12,374 nt of DNA, from positions 1-12,374 of the forward strand of contig JADKCY010000023.1 in NCBI GenBank assembly GCA_016718605.1. The letters are read 5' to 3'. Positions 1 to 5,571 of the stretch are shown one piece after another (position 1 is the stretch's first letter; each line of letters begins with the position of its first letter). The position numbers and the translations under genes are program-made. Under the pieces are notes generated by a model. That model made no database searches, was not told where the DNA came from, and saw only the letters and a list, made by a program, of their open reading frames with translations. The DNA comes from Lysobacterales bacterium. Its GTDB lineage: Bacteria; Pseudomonadota; Gammaproteobacteria; Xanthomonadales; Xanthomonadaceae.

Positions 1-282
1 TTTTATTCGGACAACGGAAGCACGGAAAAGGCGTGGCTGTACGGAAACGGCACCTTTGTTGCCGGGAACGCATTTGAGGCGCCATACCTCAAAGCCACGG
101 GTGGGCTCTATACCTGCGGCGCAGGAAGCGAAGGAACCTTCGCCGTGACGCCGGGGGCTGGCGCCGTGCGAACCAAAATCTGTGTTTGCACATTCACCCC
201 CACGGGGTCGGTCTATGCGTGGGTCAACCTCGCAACGAACAACGCCGGAACCGGCGTCGGAACCACCACCACATGCCCTTGA
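1..282 (+). CDS. Spike/fibre protein, C-terminal part (5'-truncated by window edge)
   Basis: Open in frame 1 from the first base to TGA at 280-282 (93 residues), with no start in the window. It begins with FYSDNGS, matching the YSDG motifs seen twice in the gene at the far end of the window (11842-12374), so both are probably halves of one gene on a circular genome. Gly/Thr/Asn-rich composition, C39, the CVC pair at 61-63 and C92 near the end, and the segment VRTKICVC...YAWVNLAT resemble the C-termini of many phage tail-fibre and host-recognition proteins. The role (receptor binding on the virion surface) is inferred from this likeness. GC content and codon use are more relaxed than in neighbouring genes, as is common for host-range genes. 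The next gene starts 11 bases downstream. Confidence 0.6.
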   Translation, partial: FYSDNGSTEKAWLYGNGTFVAGNAFEAPYLKATGGLYTCGAGSEGTFAVTPGAGAVRTKICVCTFTPTGSVYAWVNLATNNAGTGVGTTTTCP

Positions 283-293
283 GGTCTAGCCCC

Positions 294-623
294 ATGCGCC
301 GCTTCGCTCTCTTCGCCGTCCTCGCCCTGGTGGTGGCCGGCACCGCCGCCGCCGCCTCGAAAACGTGGACGTACAACGCCGCCGCCGGGTGGGCCTCGCC
401 CGGGTGGCAGTCCGTCACCCTCGCGCCGGCCGCCGACGCGGACCCGGCGACGGCCGGCGACCAAGCCGGAATGTGCGCGACCATCAACGCTTGCGGCCGG
501 GCCTCCGACGGGACGTTGGCCGACTGCCAAGCCTCGACCCGCTGCGCCGTCACGCCGCCGGCCACCATCTCGGCGTTCGTGGACCTCATGCTTGGGTTCT
601 GGCGCGCTGACCACGGGTACTAA
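294..623 (+). CDS. Secreted small cysteine protein (signal peptide), unknown function
   Basis: 109 residues from ATG 294, which has a GAGG ribosome-binding site 9 bases upstream (281-284). An upstream in-frame ATG is less likely because it lies inside the spike gene. Residues 1-21 form a clear Sec signal peptide: MRR, a hydrophobic stretch ALFAVLALVVAG, then an AAA-type cleavage region. The mature part has four cysteines (C61, C67, C78, C84) that could form two disulfides, several Trp/Tyr residues, and a hydrophobic C-terminal patch (AFVDLMLGFW). The gene follows the spike with an 11-base gap, so it may be co-expressed and act as a spike partner or periplasmic entry or lysis factor. No family is recognised and the function is unknown. 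Confidence 0.7.
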   Translation: MRRFALFAVLALVVAGTAAAASKTWTYNAAAGWASPGWQSVTLAPAADADPATAGDQAGMCATINACGRASDGTLADCQASTRCAVTPPATISAFVDLMLGFWRADHGY

Positions 624-626
624 GCC

Positions 627-1109
627 GTGCTCTCTCCCGCCGCCGCCACCGCCGTACAGGCCGCGCTCACCGAGCTGCGCGCAGCGACCGCCCGAATCGA
701 GAAGGCGGCGGCGGATGCGTCGGGCGGGTTCGCGGGGTGGTGGGCGTCCACCATCGGCGCCGACTCCACGACCGCCGCCATGCGGTCGCAGGCCGCCGCC
801 GCGCAGTCGCTCCTCACCGTGATGGAGGGGAAGGCCCGCGCGCTCACCAGCGACGCCGCCGCCGACGACTTCGTGCGGGTGGTGGGCGAGCACACCGACA
901 CCAGCGGAATCGAAGCCGTGCGATCGTTCCTGTCGCCGGCCGGCGCCGTGCGGGAGGTCGGTGGCGACACCGTGCGCGACCTGGCCGGCGTCGCCGTCGG
1001 GGTGGGGGAGGGGTGGCTCTCCATCCTGAAGGCCTCCCCCTACATCATGGCCGCCCTCGCCCTGGTGTGGCTCTGGTCCTGGCTCCCGAAGCGGAAGGCC
1101 CGCCCATGA
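627..1109 (+). CDS. Helical tail-anchored membrane protein, unknown
   Basis: 160 residues from GTG 627, three bases after the stop of the preceding gene, so translation is probably coupled. The first 130 residues are Ala-rich and mostly amphipathic helix, with a coiled-coil-like stretch at about 5-30. Residues about 137-154 (IMAALALVWLWSWL) form one membrane span followed by the basic end PKRKARP. This is tail-anchored topology: bulk on one side of the membrane and a short positive tail. It overlaps the transglycosylase gene by four bases (ATGA at 1106-1109). Position between the spike and the transglycosylase suggests a virion membrane or entry protein, or a lysis accessory. No homologous family is recognised. 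Confidence 0.75.
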   Translation: MLSPAAATAVQAALTELRAATARIEKAAADASGGFAGWWASTIGADSTTAAMRSQAAAAQSLLTVMEGKARALTSDAAADDFVRVVGEHTDTSGIEAVRSFLSPAGAVREVGGDTVRDLAGVAVGVGEGWLSILKASPYIMAALALVWLWSWLPKRKARP

Positions 1110-1642
1110 GCCGCGCGGGTGTCCCGTGGTGGGCGCTCGCCCTCGCCGTCCTCGCCCTGGTCGTCGTCCCCGGAGGTACCGCCGTCGTGCTCCTCGCCGT
1201 GACCGCCGAACAACGAAAGGTCCGCCTCGCCGCCCAGACCGCCGGCCGGAGGTTCGGCGTGTCGGGCGCCATCCTGGAGGCCATCGGCTACGTCGAGAGC
1301 CGGTGGCGCATGAGCGCCGTGAACCGGACCGGCGCCGACGGCGCACGGGGCGGCTCATGGGGCCCGTTCCAGCTCAGCGAGAAGACCGCCCGCGCCTACG
1401 GGTACTCAGGGCCCATGGACGCGCTCACCCAGGATGCAGACCTCGCCGCCGAGTGGGCCGCTCGCATCATGGCCGCCCGGCCCGGCGGCGCCCCCCAGAA
1501 CACCGACGACGCCGCCGCGTGGTGGAACGCCGGCCGCACCAGCTTCGCCGGCCTGGGCGATGCCCACGTGACCCGCACCGACTATGCCCCCAAGGCCCGC
1601 GCCGCCCTGGAGCTGGTGGCGTCCAACCCGGTGACCGCGTGA
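1106..1642 (+). CDS. Membrane-anchored lytic transglycosylase (SLT-like)
   Basis: 178 residues from ATG 1106, overlapping the previous stop by four bases. Residues about 8-33 are a strong N-terminal membrane span. A goose-lysozyme/SLT-like domain follows: AILEAIGYVESRW places the likely catalytic glutamate at E64, and the GSWGPFQLSEKTAR stretch matches the G-x-x-Q/F-Q motif that follows it in the family. Later helices (ADLAAEWAARIM, then DDAAAWWNAG) also fit SLT domains. Enzymes of this family cleave the peptidoglycan glycan strand without hydrolysis, forming 1,6-anhydromuropeptides. In a membrane-containing phage it would be a virion enzyme that opens the wall at entry, like PRD1 P7, or a lysis enzyme. 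The membrane anchor favours a virion role, but this is inference. Confidence 0.85.
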   Translation: MSRAGVPWWALALAVLALVVVPGGTAVVLLAVTAEQRKVRLAAQTAGRRFGVSGAILEAIGYVESRWRMSAVNRTGADGARGGSWGPFQLSEKTARAYGYSGPMDALTQDADLAAEWAARIMAARPGGAPQNTDDAAAWWNAGRTSFAGLGDAHVTRTDYAPKARAALELVASNPVTA

Positions 1643-1887
1643 TGGTGCCCCCGGAGCTCATGGCGTTCGCGGGCGCGTTCGCGGGCGGGGCAATCGCCGG
1701 CCTCGCGTCCGCCTCGGTCCGGTGGCTGAAGCTCGACCAGCGGCTTGCGTCGGTGGCGCATGACGCCGCCGCCGATGCCTTGAAGCGCCACGAACACGAT
1801 TGCCCGTGGCGCGCGGTAGCCGCCAACCACGTGAGCGGCGAACACCAGCTCCTCACCCCGTCCGGTCGCTACCCCCTGAAGCCCTGA
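1642..1887 (+). CDS. Small membrane protein, holin- or spanin-like in position
   Basis: 81 residues from ATG 1642, whose A is the last base of the preceding TGA. An in-frame GTG at 1639 is an alternative start. Residues about 7-25 (AFAGAFAGGAIAGLASASV) form a small-residue-rich membrane span. After it comes a soluble helix of about 45 residues (LDQRLASVAHDAAADALKRHEHD) ending in a polar tail. Placement directly after a transglycosylase is where a holin or another lysis accessory often sits, but the single Gly/Ala-rich span is not diagnostic. It could equally be a virion membrane protein with a Gly-zipper span. Confidence 0.7.
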   Translation: MVPPELMAFAGAFAGGAIAGLASASVRWLKLDQRLASVAHDAAADALKRHEHDCPWRAVAANHVSGEHQLLTPSGRYPLKP

Positions 1888-1898
1888 AAGGTGTCCCC

Positions 1899-2429
1899 AT
1901 GGCCGCACTCGTCCGCCAGCTCGTGACCGAACCCATCGTCACTCTCCCCCGCGTCCTGTCGGGCGCCGTCGCCCGCCCGCTCGTGACCGCCCCGCCTCCG
2001 GTGGCGCCGGTCGCGCCCAGCCCCTACGCCACACCGGCCGTGCTGGCGCCGTTCAACCCCCCGGCCGCCGACGTGGCCGCCAACCTCACCGCCGTGGCGA
2101 CCCAGGTCTACCGGAACCAGCTTGGCGCGACGCCGTACCCGCGCACCGAGGGCTCGACCGCCAAGAGCGCCCCGCCGCTCTCCCGCCCGGTCTCGGCCGC
2201 CACCTGGGCGCCGCCGTCGTTCGGCACCCCGACCGGCCCGTCGAACGCCCCCCTCGCCCCGCCGTCGCTGGCGCTCGCCCCGACCATCGGCATCGGCGCC
2301 CCGCCGGCCCGGCCGCCGCCGGGCGCCGTCACCAACATCAAGGGCACCGCCCTGGAGGTCGCCAAGTCCCCGGTGACCGGGTTGGTCCTCGCCGCCGTCG
2401 CCGTCTGGTTCTTCTTCTTCCGCAAGTGA
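1899..2429 (+). CDS. Pro/Ala-rich tail-anchored membrane protein
   Basis: 176 residues from ATG 1899, chosen because GAAAGGTG (1886-1893) is a good ribosome-binding site. The first 30 residues are amphipathic, with few prolines. Residues about 30-145 are low-complexity Pro/Ala/Ser/Thr sequence, apart from a more ordered island around VAANLTAVATQVYRNQLG (about 54-75). A C-terminal membrane span (GLVLAAVAVWFFFF) ends in RK. The last segment resembles the design of the 10612-10953 protein (hydrophobic span plus a KRK end). It is probably an extended virion membrane protein anchored in the lipid layer with a flexible stalk. No family is recognised. Confidence 0.75.
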   Translation: MAALVRQLVTEPIVTLPRVLSGAVARPLVTAPPPVAPVAPSPYATPAVLAPFNPPAADVAANLTAVATQVYRNQLGATPYPRTEGSTAKSAPPLSRPVSAATWAPPSFGTPTGPSNAPLAPPSLALAPTIGIGAPPARPPPGAVTNIKGTALEVAKSPVTGLVLAAVAVWFFFFRK

Positions 2430-2439
2430 GGGGTGCCCC

Positions 2440-2637
2440 GTGTTCGACTTCCTGACCTCCAACAACCTGGCCGCCATCGGCGCCGGTTACGCCGCCGTGC
2501 AGGCGTTCGCGGCCTTCCTCGCCATGGTGCTCCCGAAGCACACCATCGTGGCGCGCGCCTCCCGCGAGGTGGCGAAGTGGCCGGCGCAAATCATCCCGAA
2601 GCCGGTGACGGACCCCGCCGACCCCAAAAACCCCTAA
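2440..2637 (+). CDS. Small single-span membrane protein
   Basis: 65 residues from GTG 2440, preceded by GAGGGG (2428-2433). Residues about 10-32 (AAIGAGYAAVQAFAAFLAMVL) form a membrane span. A basic segment PKHTIVARASREVAKW follows, then a proline-rich tail. It is the last gene of the rightward block that starts at the spike; the following 304 bases carry no gene. A function in the virion membrane is plausible from context, but nothing in the sequence is specific. Confidence 0.7.
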   Translation: MFDFLTSNNLAAIGAGYAAVQAFAAFLAMVLPKHTIVARASREVAKWPAQIIPKPVTDPADPKNP

Positions 2638-2711
2638 AACCGGCCCGTTTCGGGCGGTCCGTCCACGTTGACGGCGGCGCCACGGCGAACACCTTTGCGA
2701 CGCCCGGGGAG

Positions 2712-2746
2712 GGTTCGTGTGCTGTGCTTGTGGCGCGACACGAACC
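2712..2746. repeat. 9-bp perfect inverted repeat, 17-base spacer
   Basis: GGTTCGTGT at 2712-2720 and its exact reverse complement ACACGAACC at 2738-2746. The spacer is longer than that of a typical tyrosine-recombinase core site (6-8 bases). It could be a pair of half-sites for a dimeric or tetrameric regulator, or integrase arm sites. Which of these applies is unknown. Confidence 0.5.
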
Positions 2747-2755
2747 GACCCCGGG

Positions 2756-2796
2756 AAGTTGCAAACTTGACCGCGCCGCCGGGCGCGTGGCAGGGT
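2756..2796 (+). promoter_or_regulatory. Candidate promoter with overlapping palindromic operator
   Basis: AAGTT-GCA-AACTT (2756-2768) is a perfect palindrome with 5-bp arms. It overlaps TTGACC (2767-2772), a near-consensus -35 box. CAGGGT at 2791-2796 follows after 18 bases and resembles -10 boxes of high-GC actinobacterial promoters. The overlap suggests repression by occlusion of the -35 box. Transcription would start near 2803 and give a leader of about 140 nt before the integrase. Matching short boxes is weak evidence in isolation. Confidence 0.4.
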
Positions 2797-2821
2797 CGCA
2801 CCACATCGGCTCCGGGGTCGT

Positions 2822-2931
2822 CTGGAAGCGGCCCCATGCTACGAAGAATCCGGCAGTCGGGGCCCACAAGCCCCCGACGGCTGCAACGGTCGCACGGGTG
2901 CCTTCCAGCCCCGTCGCGGCCGTTGCCTTTT
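2822..2931 (+). ncRNA. Candidate pseudoknotted leader RNA / intrinsic attenuator
   Basis: Three stems can be drawn. Stem A is CTGGAAG 2822-2828 with CTTCCAG 2902-2908. A hairpin inside it is GTCGGGG 2856-2862 with CCCCGAC 2872-2878. Stem B is GCAACGGTCGC 2883-2893 with GCGGCCGTTGC 2916-2926, 11 pairs with one G-U. A and B cross, giving a pseudoknot or two exclusive folds. Stem B is followed by CTTTT (2927-2931), like an intrinsic terminator, 11 bases before the integrase ATG. No known riboswitch class is recognised. Confidence 0.3.
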
Positions 2932-2941
2932 GGGGGCGTAG

Positions 2942-4153
2942 ATGGGGCGACCGGCGACCGTGGTTCCTCTCCTGGGGTGGCGGCCGGCGACGGCGGCCGA
3001 GCACGCGCCCAAGGGTGCGCCGCTCCCCGAGCTGTGGCAGGCGGTCGAGCGGTTCGTCTGGAACCGCCCCGGCGTCGCCGGCAAGACCGCCGCCAACCGC
3101 CGCCGGACCGCCGAGCTGTCCCGCGCCCTCCCGCCCCACCCGACCCCGGCGGACGTGATGGCGTGGCTGTGCTCCTTAGACGCCCAGTTCAGCCCCGGCA
3201 CCGTCGAGAACCACAGGAAGGGCCTCGCCGCCCTCTACCGCTACGCCGCTGATTTGGGCCTCTCCACCGGCAACCCGGCCGCGCTGGTGCCTAGGCGCCG
3301 CGCCGACCCGAGCCCGCACCCCATCACCGACATCGGCACCGTCTGGCCGCTCCTCATGGACGCCTGCCAGACCCACCGGGAGCGGGCCCTCTTGGGCGTC
3401 ATGCGGTTCGCCGGTCTGCGCCGTGGCGAGGCGCTGGGCTTGTACGTCGAGGACGTGAACCAGAGCACCACCCCGTGGCGCCTGAACGTGGTCCGCCAGC
3501 GCCCCGACCCGAACCGCCTCGACTTCACCAAGCCCAAGAGCAACGCGAGCCGTCGGGAGCTGCCGGTGCGCGGGCCCCTGGCCGCGCTACTCGCCCCGGT
3601 GGTGGCGGAGGGGCTCCCCATCATCCGGGTGGGCGCCGGGGGTGGCGACCGCCGGGAAGTGCCGTACCTGTTCCCCTACCGGGAACACGACCTGGGCGAG
3701 CTAATGGACCGCCTCCGGGCCGTGGCGCCGCTCTCCTTCCCGGCCGGTCACAAGGCGTGGCACGCCCTGCGCGACACCCTGGCCGTGGAGATGCGCCGGG
3801 GAGGGAAGTCCATGGGCGAGGTCTCGGAGGTTCTGGGGCATACGTCCGAGTACGTGACCCGGACCAGCTACATGGGCGTTCACGGCGCCAGCATCAACGC
3901 CGGCACGCTCGACGGACTCGACGGGCCAGCGCCACCGGCCCGGGGAGGGGCCCCGCCGGGAGCGGGGCCAAGAGGTGGAGCGAGGCCGGCGCCAGCCGGC
4001 CCCGCTCCGAAGCGCAGCAAGGCAGCACCACCGCAGATCACCAAACCAACGAAGGGGACACCATGTCGCGCAAGCAAGAGCCAAAGAAGTCTGCCGGGCC
4101 TAAGCGTCCAGCCGGTCGCCGTGAAGCCGAAGCCGAAGGGGCGGTCCTCGTGA
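2942..4153 (+). CDS. int: Tyrosine-type site-specific recombinase (integrase)
   Basis: 403 residues from ATG 2942. Residues about 30-115 form the SAM-like core-binding domain (LWQAVERFVW...YRYAADLGL...NPAALVP). The catalytic domain shows the family residues in order: R160 in GLRRGEALGL, a beta-hairpin lysine near K199 (TKPKSNASRRE), H274-x-x-R277 in HALRDT, H300 in LGH, and the nucleophile Y310 (RTSYMG). These enzymes cut and rejoin DNA through a 3'-phosphotyrosine, here presumably to insert and excise the viral circle. The catalytic domain ends near residue 325. The remaining 75 or so residues are Pro/Ala/Gly/Lys-rich low complexity, overlie two strong hairpins, and overlap the next gene if that starts at 4063. 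A GTG at 4150 gives a GTGA overlap with the stop. It is the first gene after the structured leader. Confidence 0.92.
   Translation: MGRPATVVPLLGWRPATAAEHAPKGAPLPELWQAVERFVWNRPGVAGKTAANRRRTAELSRALPPHPTPADVMAWLCSLDAQFSPGTVENHRKGLAALYRYAADLGLSTGNPAALVPRRRADPSPHPITDIGTVWPLLMDACQTHRERALLGVMRFAGLRRGEALGLYVEDVNQSTTPWRLNVVRQRPDPNRLDFTKPKSNASRRELPVRGPLAALLAPVVAEGLPIIRVGAGGGDRREVPYLFPYREHDLGELMDRLRAVAPLSFPAGHKAWHALRDTLAVEMRRGGKSMGEVSEVLGHTSEYVTRTSYMGVHGASINAGTLDGLDGPAPPARGGAPPGAGPRGGARPAPAGPAPKRSKAAPPQITKPTKGTPCRASKSQRSLPGLSVQPVAVKPKPKGRSS
3949..4007. repeat. Two adjacent strong hairpins inside the integrase 3' tail
   Basis: The first is GGCCCCGC 3949-3956 with GCGGGGCC 3962-3969, around a 5-base loop. 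The second is GAGCG-A-GGCCGGC 3978-3990 with GCCGGCC-C-CGCTC 3995-4007, 12 pairs plus one mismatch around GCCA. They lie in the low-complexity tail of the integrase, beyond its catalytic domain. No T-tract follows, so they are not classical terminators. They could be a regulatory or attachment structure, or simply GC-rich sequence. Confidence 0.4.
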
Positions 4154-4842
4154 GCGGCCTTGGCCGCGACGAATACTGCTCCATGGGCGAGACCCCGGAG
4201 AGCTGCCCGGAGGCGCCGTGCCGCAAGGGCTCGCTGGTCTGCGCCGCGGTCATCCGCCAGCCCGCCCTTTCCTCAGTTGGAACGCTGGTCAGCGGCTCAC
4301 GTTCGCTGGTGGCGGCGCTTCCATCTACGACAGCCAGCTATCTCGGGACCTCTCAGTCGTCATCGAGTCATCCCCCACGGATGACTCAAACCGCCCCCGG
4401 AAAGGAGCGCGGGAGAGTGAATCCCGCGCCCCGAACCGGGGTGAATGCTCCCCATGGGAAGACGCACACCACCGCCCTCCGTACGCACGGCGAGGTGGGC
4501 CGTCCCTGGGGAGGGAAGGAGCCCGCCCGCTGCGCCCGTACCGGGTGCGGTCACCTCCTCACCATGCACGACGAGGGCGGCTGCGCCCTGGCCGAGTGCT
4601 CCTGCCACGAGGGCGTCAACCCGGTAGCCTTCCGCTCCCCGGTGAGCCTGTCGGGTGGGTGCCGCTCCGAGGGCTGCGCGTGCGGGGAGGTTGACGGGTG
4701 GGCGGTCGCTCGCATCGTGACCGCCCTCAGGAAGCGCGCCGCCGCCTCGTGGAACGCGGACCGGGCCGACCTCGCCGTCGCCTACGAGGACGCCGCCTCA
4801 CAGGTCGAGGGGCTCGCCAGCTCCGAGGGGGTGGCGCCGTGA
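4063..4842 (+). CDS. Cys-rich zinc-binding-like protein (possible fusion; internal start at 4417)
   Basis: One open frame gives 259 residues from ATG 4063, preceded by GAAGGGG (4051-4057). Two other starts are credible. GTG 4150 overlaps the integrase stop as GTGA. GTG 4417 has AAAGGAG at 4401-4407 and gives 141 residues. The N-terminal piece has a basic lead and a CX8CX4CX6C set (C39, C48, C53, C60). The C-terminal piece has C157, C162-G-H164, H169, C174, C179, C181, resembling short zinc-binding motifs common in actinobacterial and actinophage proteins, then a helical end. Between them, residues about 70-110 are Ser/Thr-rich and read, in another frame, as a capsid-protein fragment (see 4275-4361). 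The original arrangement was probably two small genes joined by that insertion. The role is unknown. Confidence 0.5.
   Translation: MSRKQEPKKSAGPKRPAGRREAEAEGAVLVSGLGRDEYCSMGETPESCPEAPCRKGSLVCAAVIRQPALSSVGTLVSGSRSLVAALPSTTASYLGTSQSSSSHPPRMTQTAPGKERGRVNPAPRTGVNAPHGKTHTTALRTHGEVGRPWGGKEPARCARTGCGHLLTMHDEGGCALAECSCHEGVNPVAFRSPVSLSGGCRSEGCACGEVDGWAVARIVTALRKRAAASWNADRADLAVAYEDAASQVEGLASSEGVAP
4275..4361 (+). pseudogene. Captured fragment of a capsid-region gene (second copy at 11660-11746)
   Basis: In frame 3, these 29 codons specify SWNAGQRLTFAGGG-ASIYDSQLS followed by RDLSVV. Codons 11660-11746 of the 11021-11842 gene specify the same residues except R/H, L/V and S/A (26 of 29 identical). Over the first 25 codons the DNA matches at 63 of 75 bases. 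Ten of the twelve differences are synonymous third-position changes, and the other two fall in the R/H codon. That pattern implies the fragment diverged as a protein-coding gene in a relative before being moved here. It has no start, no stop and no capsid context, and it lies across the Cys-protein frame, so it is a gene remnant. It ends four bases before an 8-bp inverted repeat. Confidence 0.75.
4365..4387. repeat. 8-bp perfect inverted repeat, 7-base spacer
   Basis: GAGTCATC 4365-4372, spacer CCCCACG, GATGACTC 4380-4387. It lies between the captured capsid fragment and the ribosome-binding site for GTG 4417. There is no T-tract, so it is not a terminator. The arm length and 7-base spacer match a tyrosine-recombinase core site or a dimeric repressor operator. 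It is a candidate attP core or operator, untested. Confidence 0.45.
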
Positions 4843-5105
4843 AGGCCGCCCAGGGGTTCCAGGTCCGCCCGCACGTGAGCGAGGCCCAGCGCATCCTGGC
4901 CGCCCGGCGCCTTGACCTGGAGGTGGAGCGGGTGCAGCTCCGCTCGACGTTCCTGCGCCGGCTCGTGTGCCTCGTGCTCCCGCACAGCCTGTGGCGGACC
5001 GGCCTCGCCGGCCGCGCCCCGACCGGCGAGGCGTTCGCCCTCGTGGTCTGCCGTCGGTGCGGCAAGCGGTTCGCCCAGCCCTTGCCCCACATGGTGCGCT
5101 CGTGA
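4839..5105 (+). CDS. Small protein with CxxC motif, unknown
   Basis: 88 residues from GTG 4839, overlapping the previous stop by four bases (GTGA). The first half is an amphipathic helix rich in Arg and Glu (SEAQRILAARRLDLEVERVQLRSTFLRR). A short hydrophobic segment LVCLVLPHSLW follows, too short and broken to call a membrane span with confidence. The end carries VVCRRCGKRF, half of a zinc-ribbon-like site. It sits in the tightly packed early operon between the Cys-rich protein and a winged-helix protein, so a nucleic-acid or regulatory role is possible, but no family is recognised. Confidence 0.65.
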   Translation: MKAAQGFQVRPHVSEAQRILAARRLDLEVERVQLRSTFLRRLVCLVLPHSLWRTGLAGRAPTGEAFALVVCRRCGKRFAQPLPHMVRS

Positions 5106-5350
5106 GGGACCAGAACAGCCACACCGACCTTCCCTTGTTCGCCCGGAAGATGCCCGGCCGGTGCGACCGGCTGCGCGCCCTGCTGGCCGACCGGGCGTGG
5201 CACACCATGGACGAGCTGCGCGAGGTGGCCGGGTGGCGGTACGGCGCCCGCCTCCACGAGCTGCGCCGGGGCCTCGACGGCGGGCGGCCGGTCGAGGTGG
5301 ACGTCCGCCACACCGGGGGCCTCGTGGAGTACCGCGAGGCGACGCCGTGA
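5102..5350 (+). CDS. Winged helix-turn-helix protein
   Basis: 82 residues from GTG 5102 (GTGA overlap with the previous stop). Residues 20-56 read as a helix-turn-helix: CDRLRALLADRAWHTMDEL, then REVAGWRYGARLHELRRG as recognition helix, followed by a short beta wing (PVEVDVRHTGGLVEYRE). This pattern of a resetting first helix, 'Trp-His-Thr' and 'GARLHELRR' is seen in small phage winged-helix proteins annotated only as HTH-domain proteins. It is probably a DNA-binding regulator or an accessory factor for replication or recombination. The lack of an acidic or ligand domain argues against a classical transcription activator. Confidence 0.7.
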   Translation: MRDQNSHTDLPLFARKMPGRCDRLRALLADRAWHTMDELREVAGWRYGARLHELRRGLDGGRPVEVDVRHTGGLVEYREATP

Positions 5351-5571
5351 GCCGGGCAGCCTGGCGGAGCACCCTGGGCGACGAGCTGCCGCGCGAGATG
5401 GCCCGCGTACGCGACGAAGTGCTAGGCACCTACCTGGAGTTAGGCCCGCCCGGCGCCGTGGCTGCGGTCCTGATGCGCCGCGACCTGGACGACGCCGCCC
5501 AGGCGTTGGCCGAGGGCGACGTGCGGGGGATGCTCAGGGCGCTGAGTAACCTGAGAAGGTGGAGCCTGTGA
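5347..5571 (+). CDS. Small all-helical protein, unknown
   Basis: 74 residues from GTG 5347, with GTGA overlaps at both ends. It is predicted to be entirely helical and fairly acidic: LGDELPREMARVRDEVLGTYLEL, then AVAAVLMRRDLDDAAQALAEGDVRGMLRALSNLRR. There are no cysteines, membrane spans or known motifs. The second half looks like a two-helix repeat typical of small protein-protein adaptors. It is supported by frame, length and the overlap chain rather than by family recognition. Confidence 0.65.
   Translation: MSRAAWRSTLGDELPREMARVRDEVLGTYLELGPPGAVAAVLMRRDLDDAAQALAEGDVRGMLRALSNLRRWSL

Larger units (their letters stand above)
2638..2941 (+). promoter_or_regulatory. Noncoding integrase leader region with dyads and structured RNA candidate
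   Basis: This 304-base stretch has no convincing gene on either strand. It holds, in order: a GCCCG-TTT-CGGGC stem just after the 2440-2637 gene (2645-2657), a 9-bp inverted repeat (2712-2746), an operator-like palindrome overlapping a promoter -35 box (2756-2796), and a run of interlocking stems (2822-2926) that ends in CTTTT 11 bases before the integrase start. Base composition is less extreme than in the genes. It may also hold an attachment site or origin, which the sequence alone does not prove. Confidence 0.55.

Noticed and set aside
213..1358. Long minus-strand open frame of 381 residues
   Set aside because: Extremely Arg/Gly-rich translation without domains. It overlaps several well-supported plus-strand genes with good starts and overlaps. 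Such frames are expected opposite GC-rich coding DNA.
2700..2935. tRNA gene or tRNA fragment as attachment site
   Set aside because: No T-arm GTTCGA-type sequence with a matching acceptor stem could be drawn; GGTTCGTGT belongs to a simple inverted repeat.
2433..3252. Plus-strand open frames through the 2638-2941 gap into the integrase
   Set aside because: Their translations are basic and low-complexity, have no ribosome-binding site and overlap the integrase out of frame. The gap is better explained as noncoding.
4218..4694. 158-residue open frame containing the capsid-like segment as a functional gene
   Set aside because: Only about 29 codons resemble a protein. The rest is the out-of-frame shadow of the Cys-rich gene and no ribosome-binding site precedes 4218, so only the fragment is annotated.
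4782..5429. Overlapping minus-strand frames of 171-215 residues
   Set aside because: They run antisense to a chain of five small genes joined by four-base overlaps, and have Arg/Pro/Gly-rich content with no motif.
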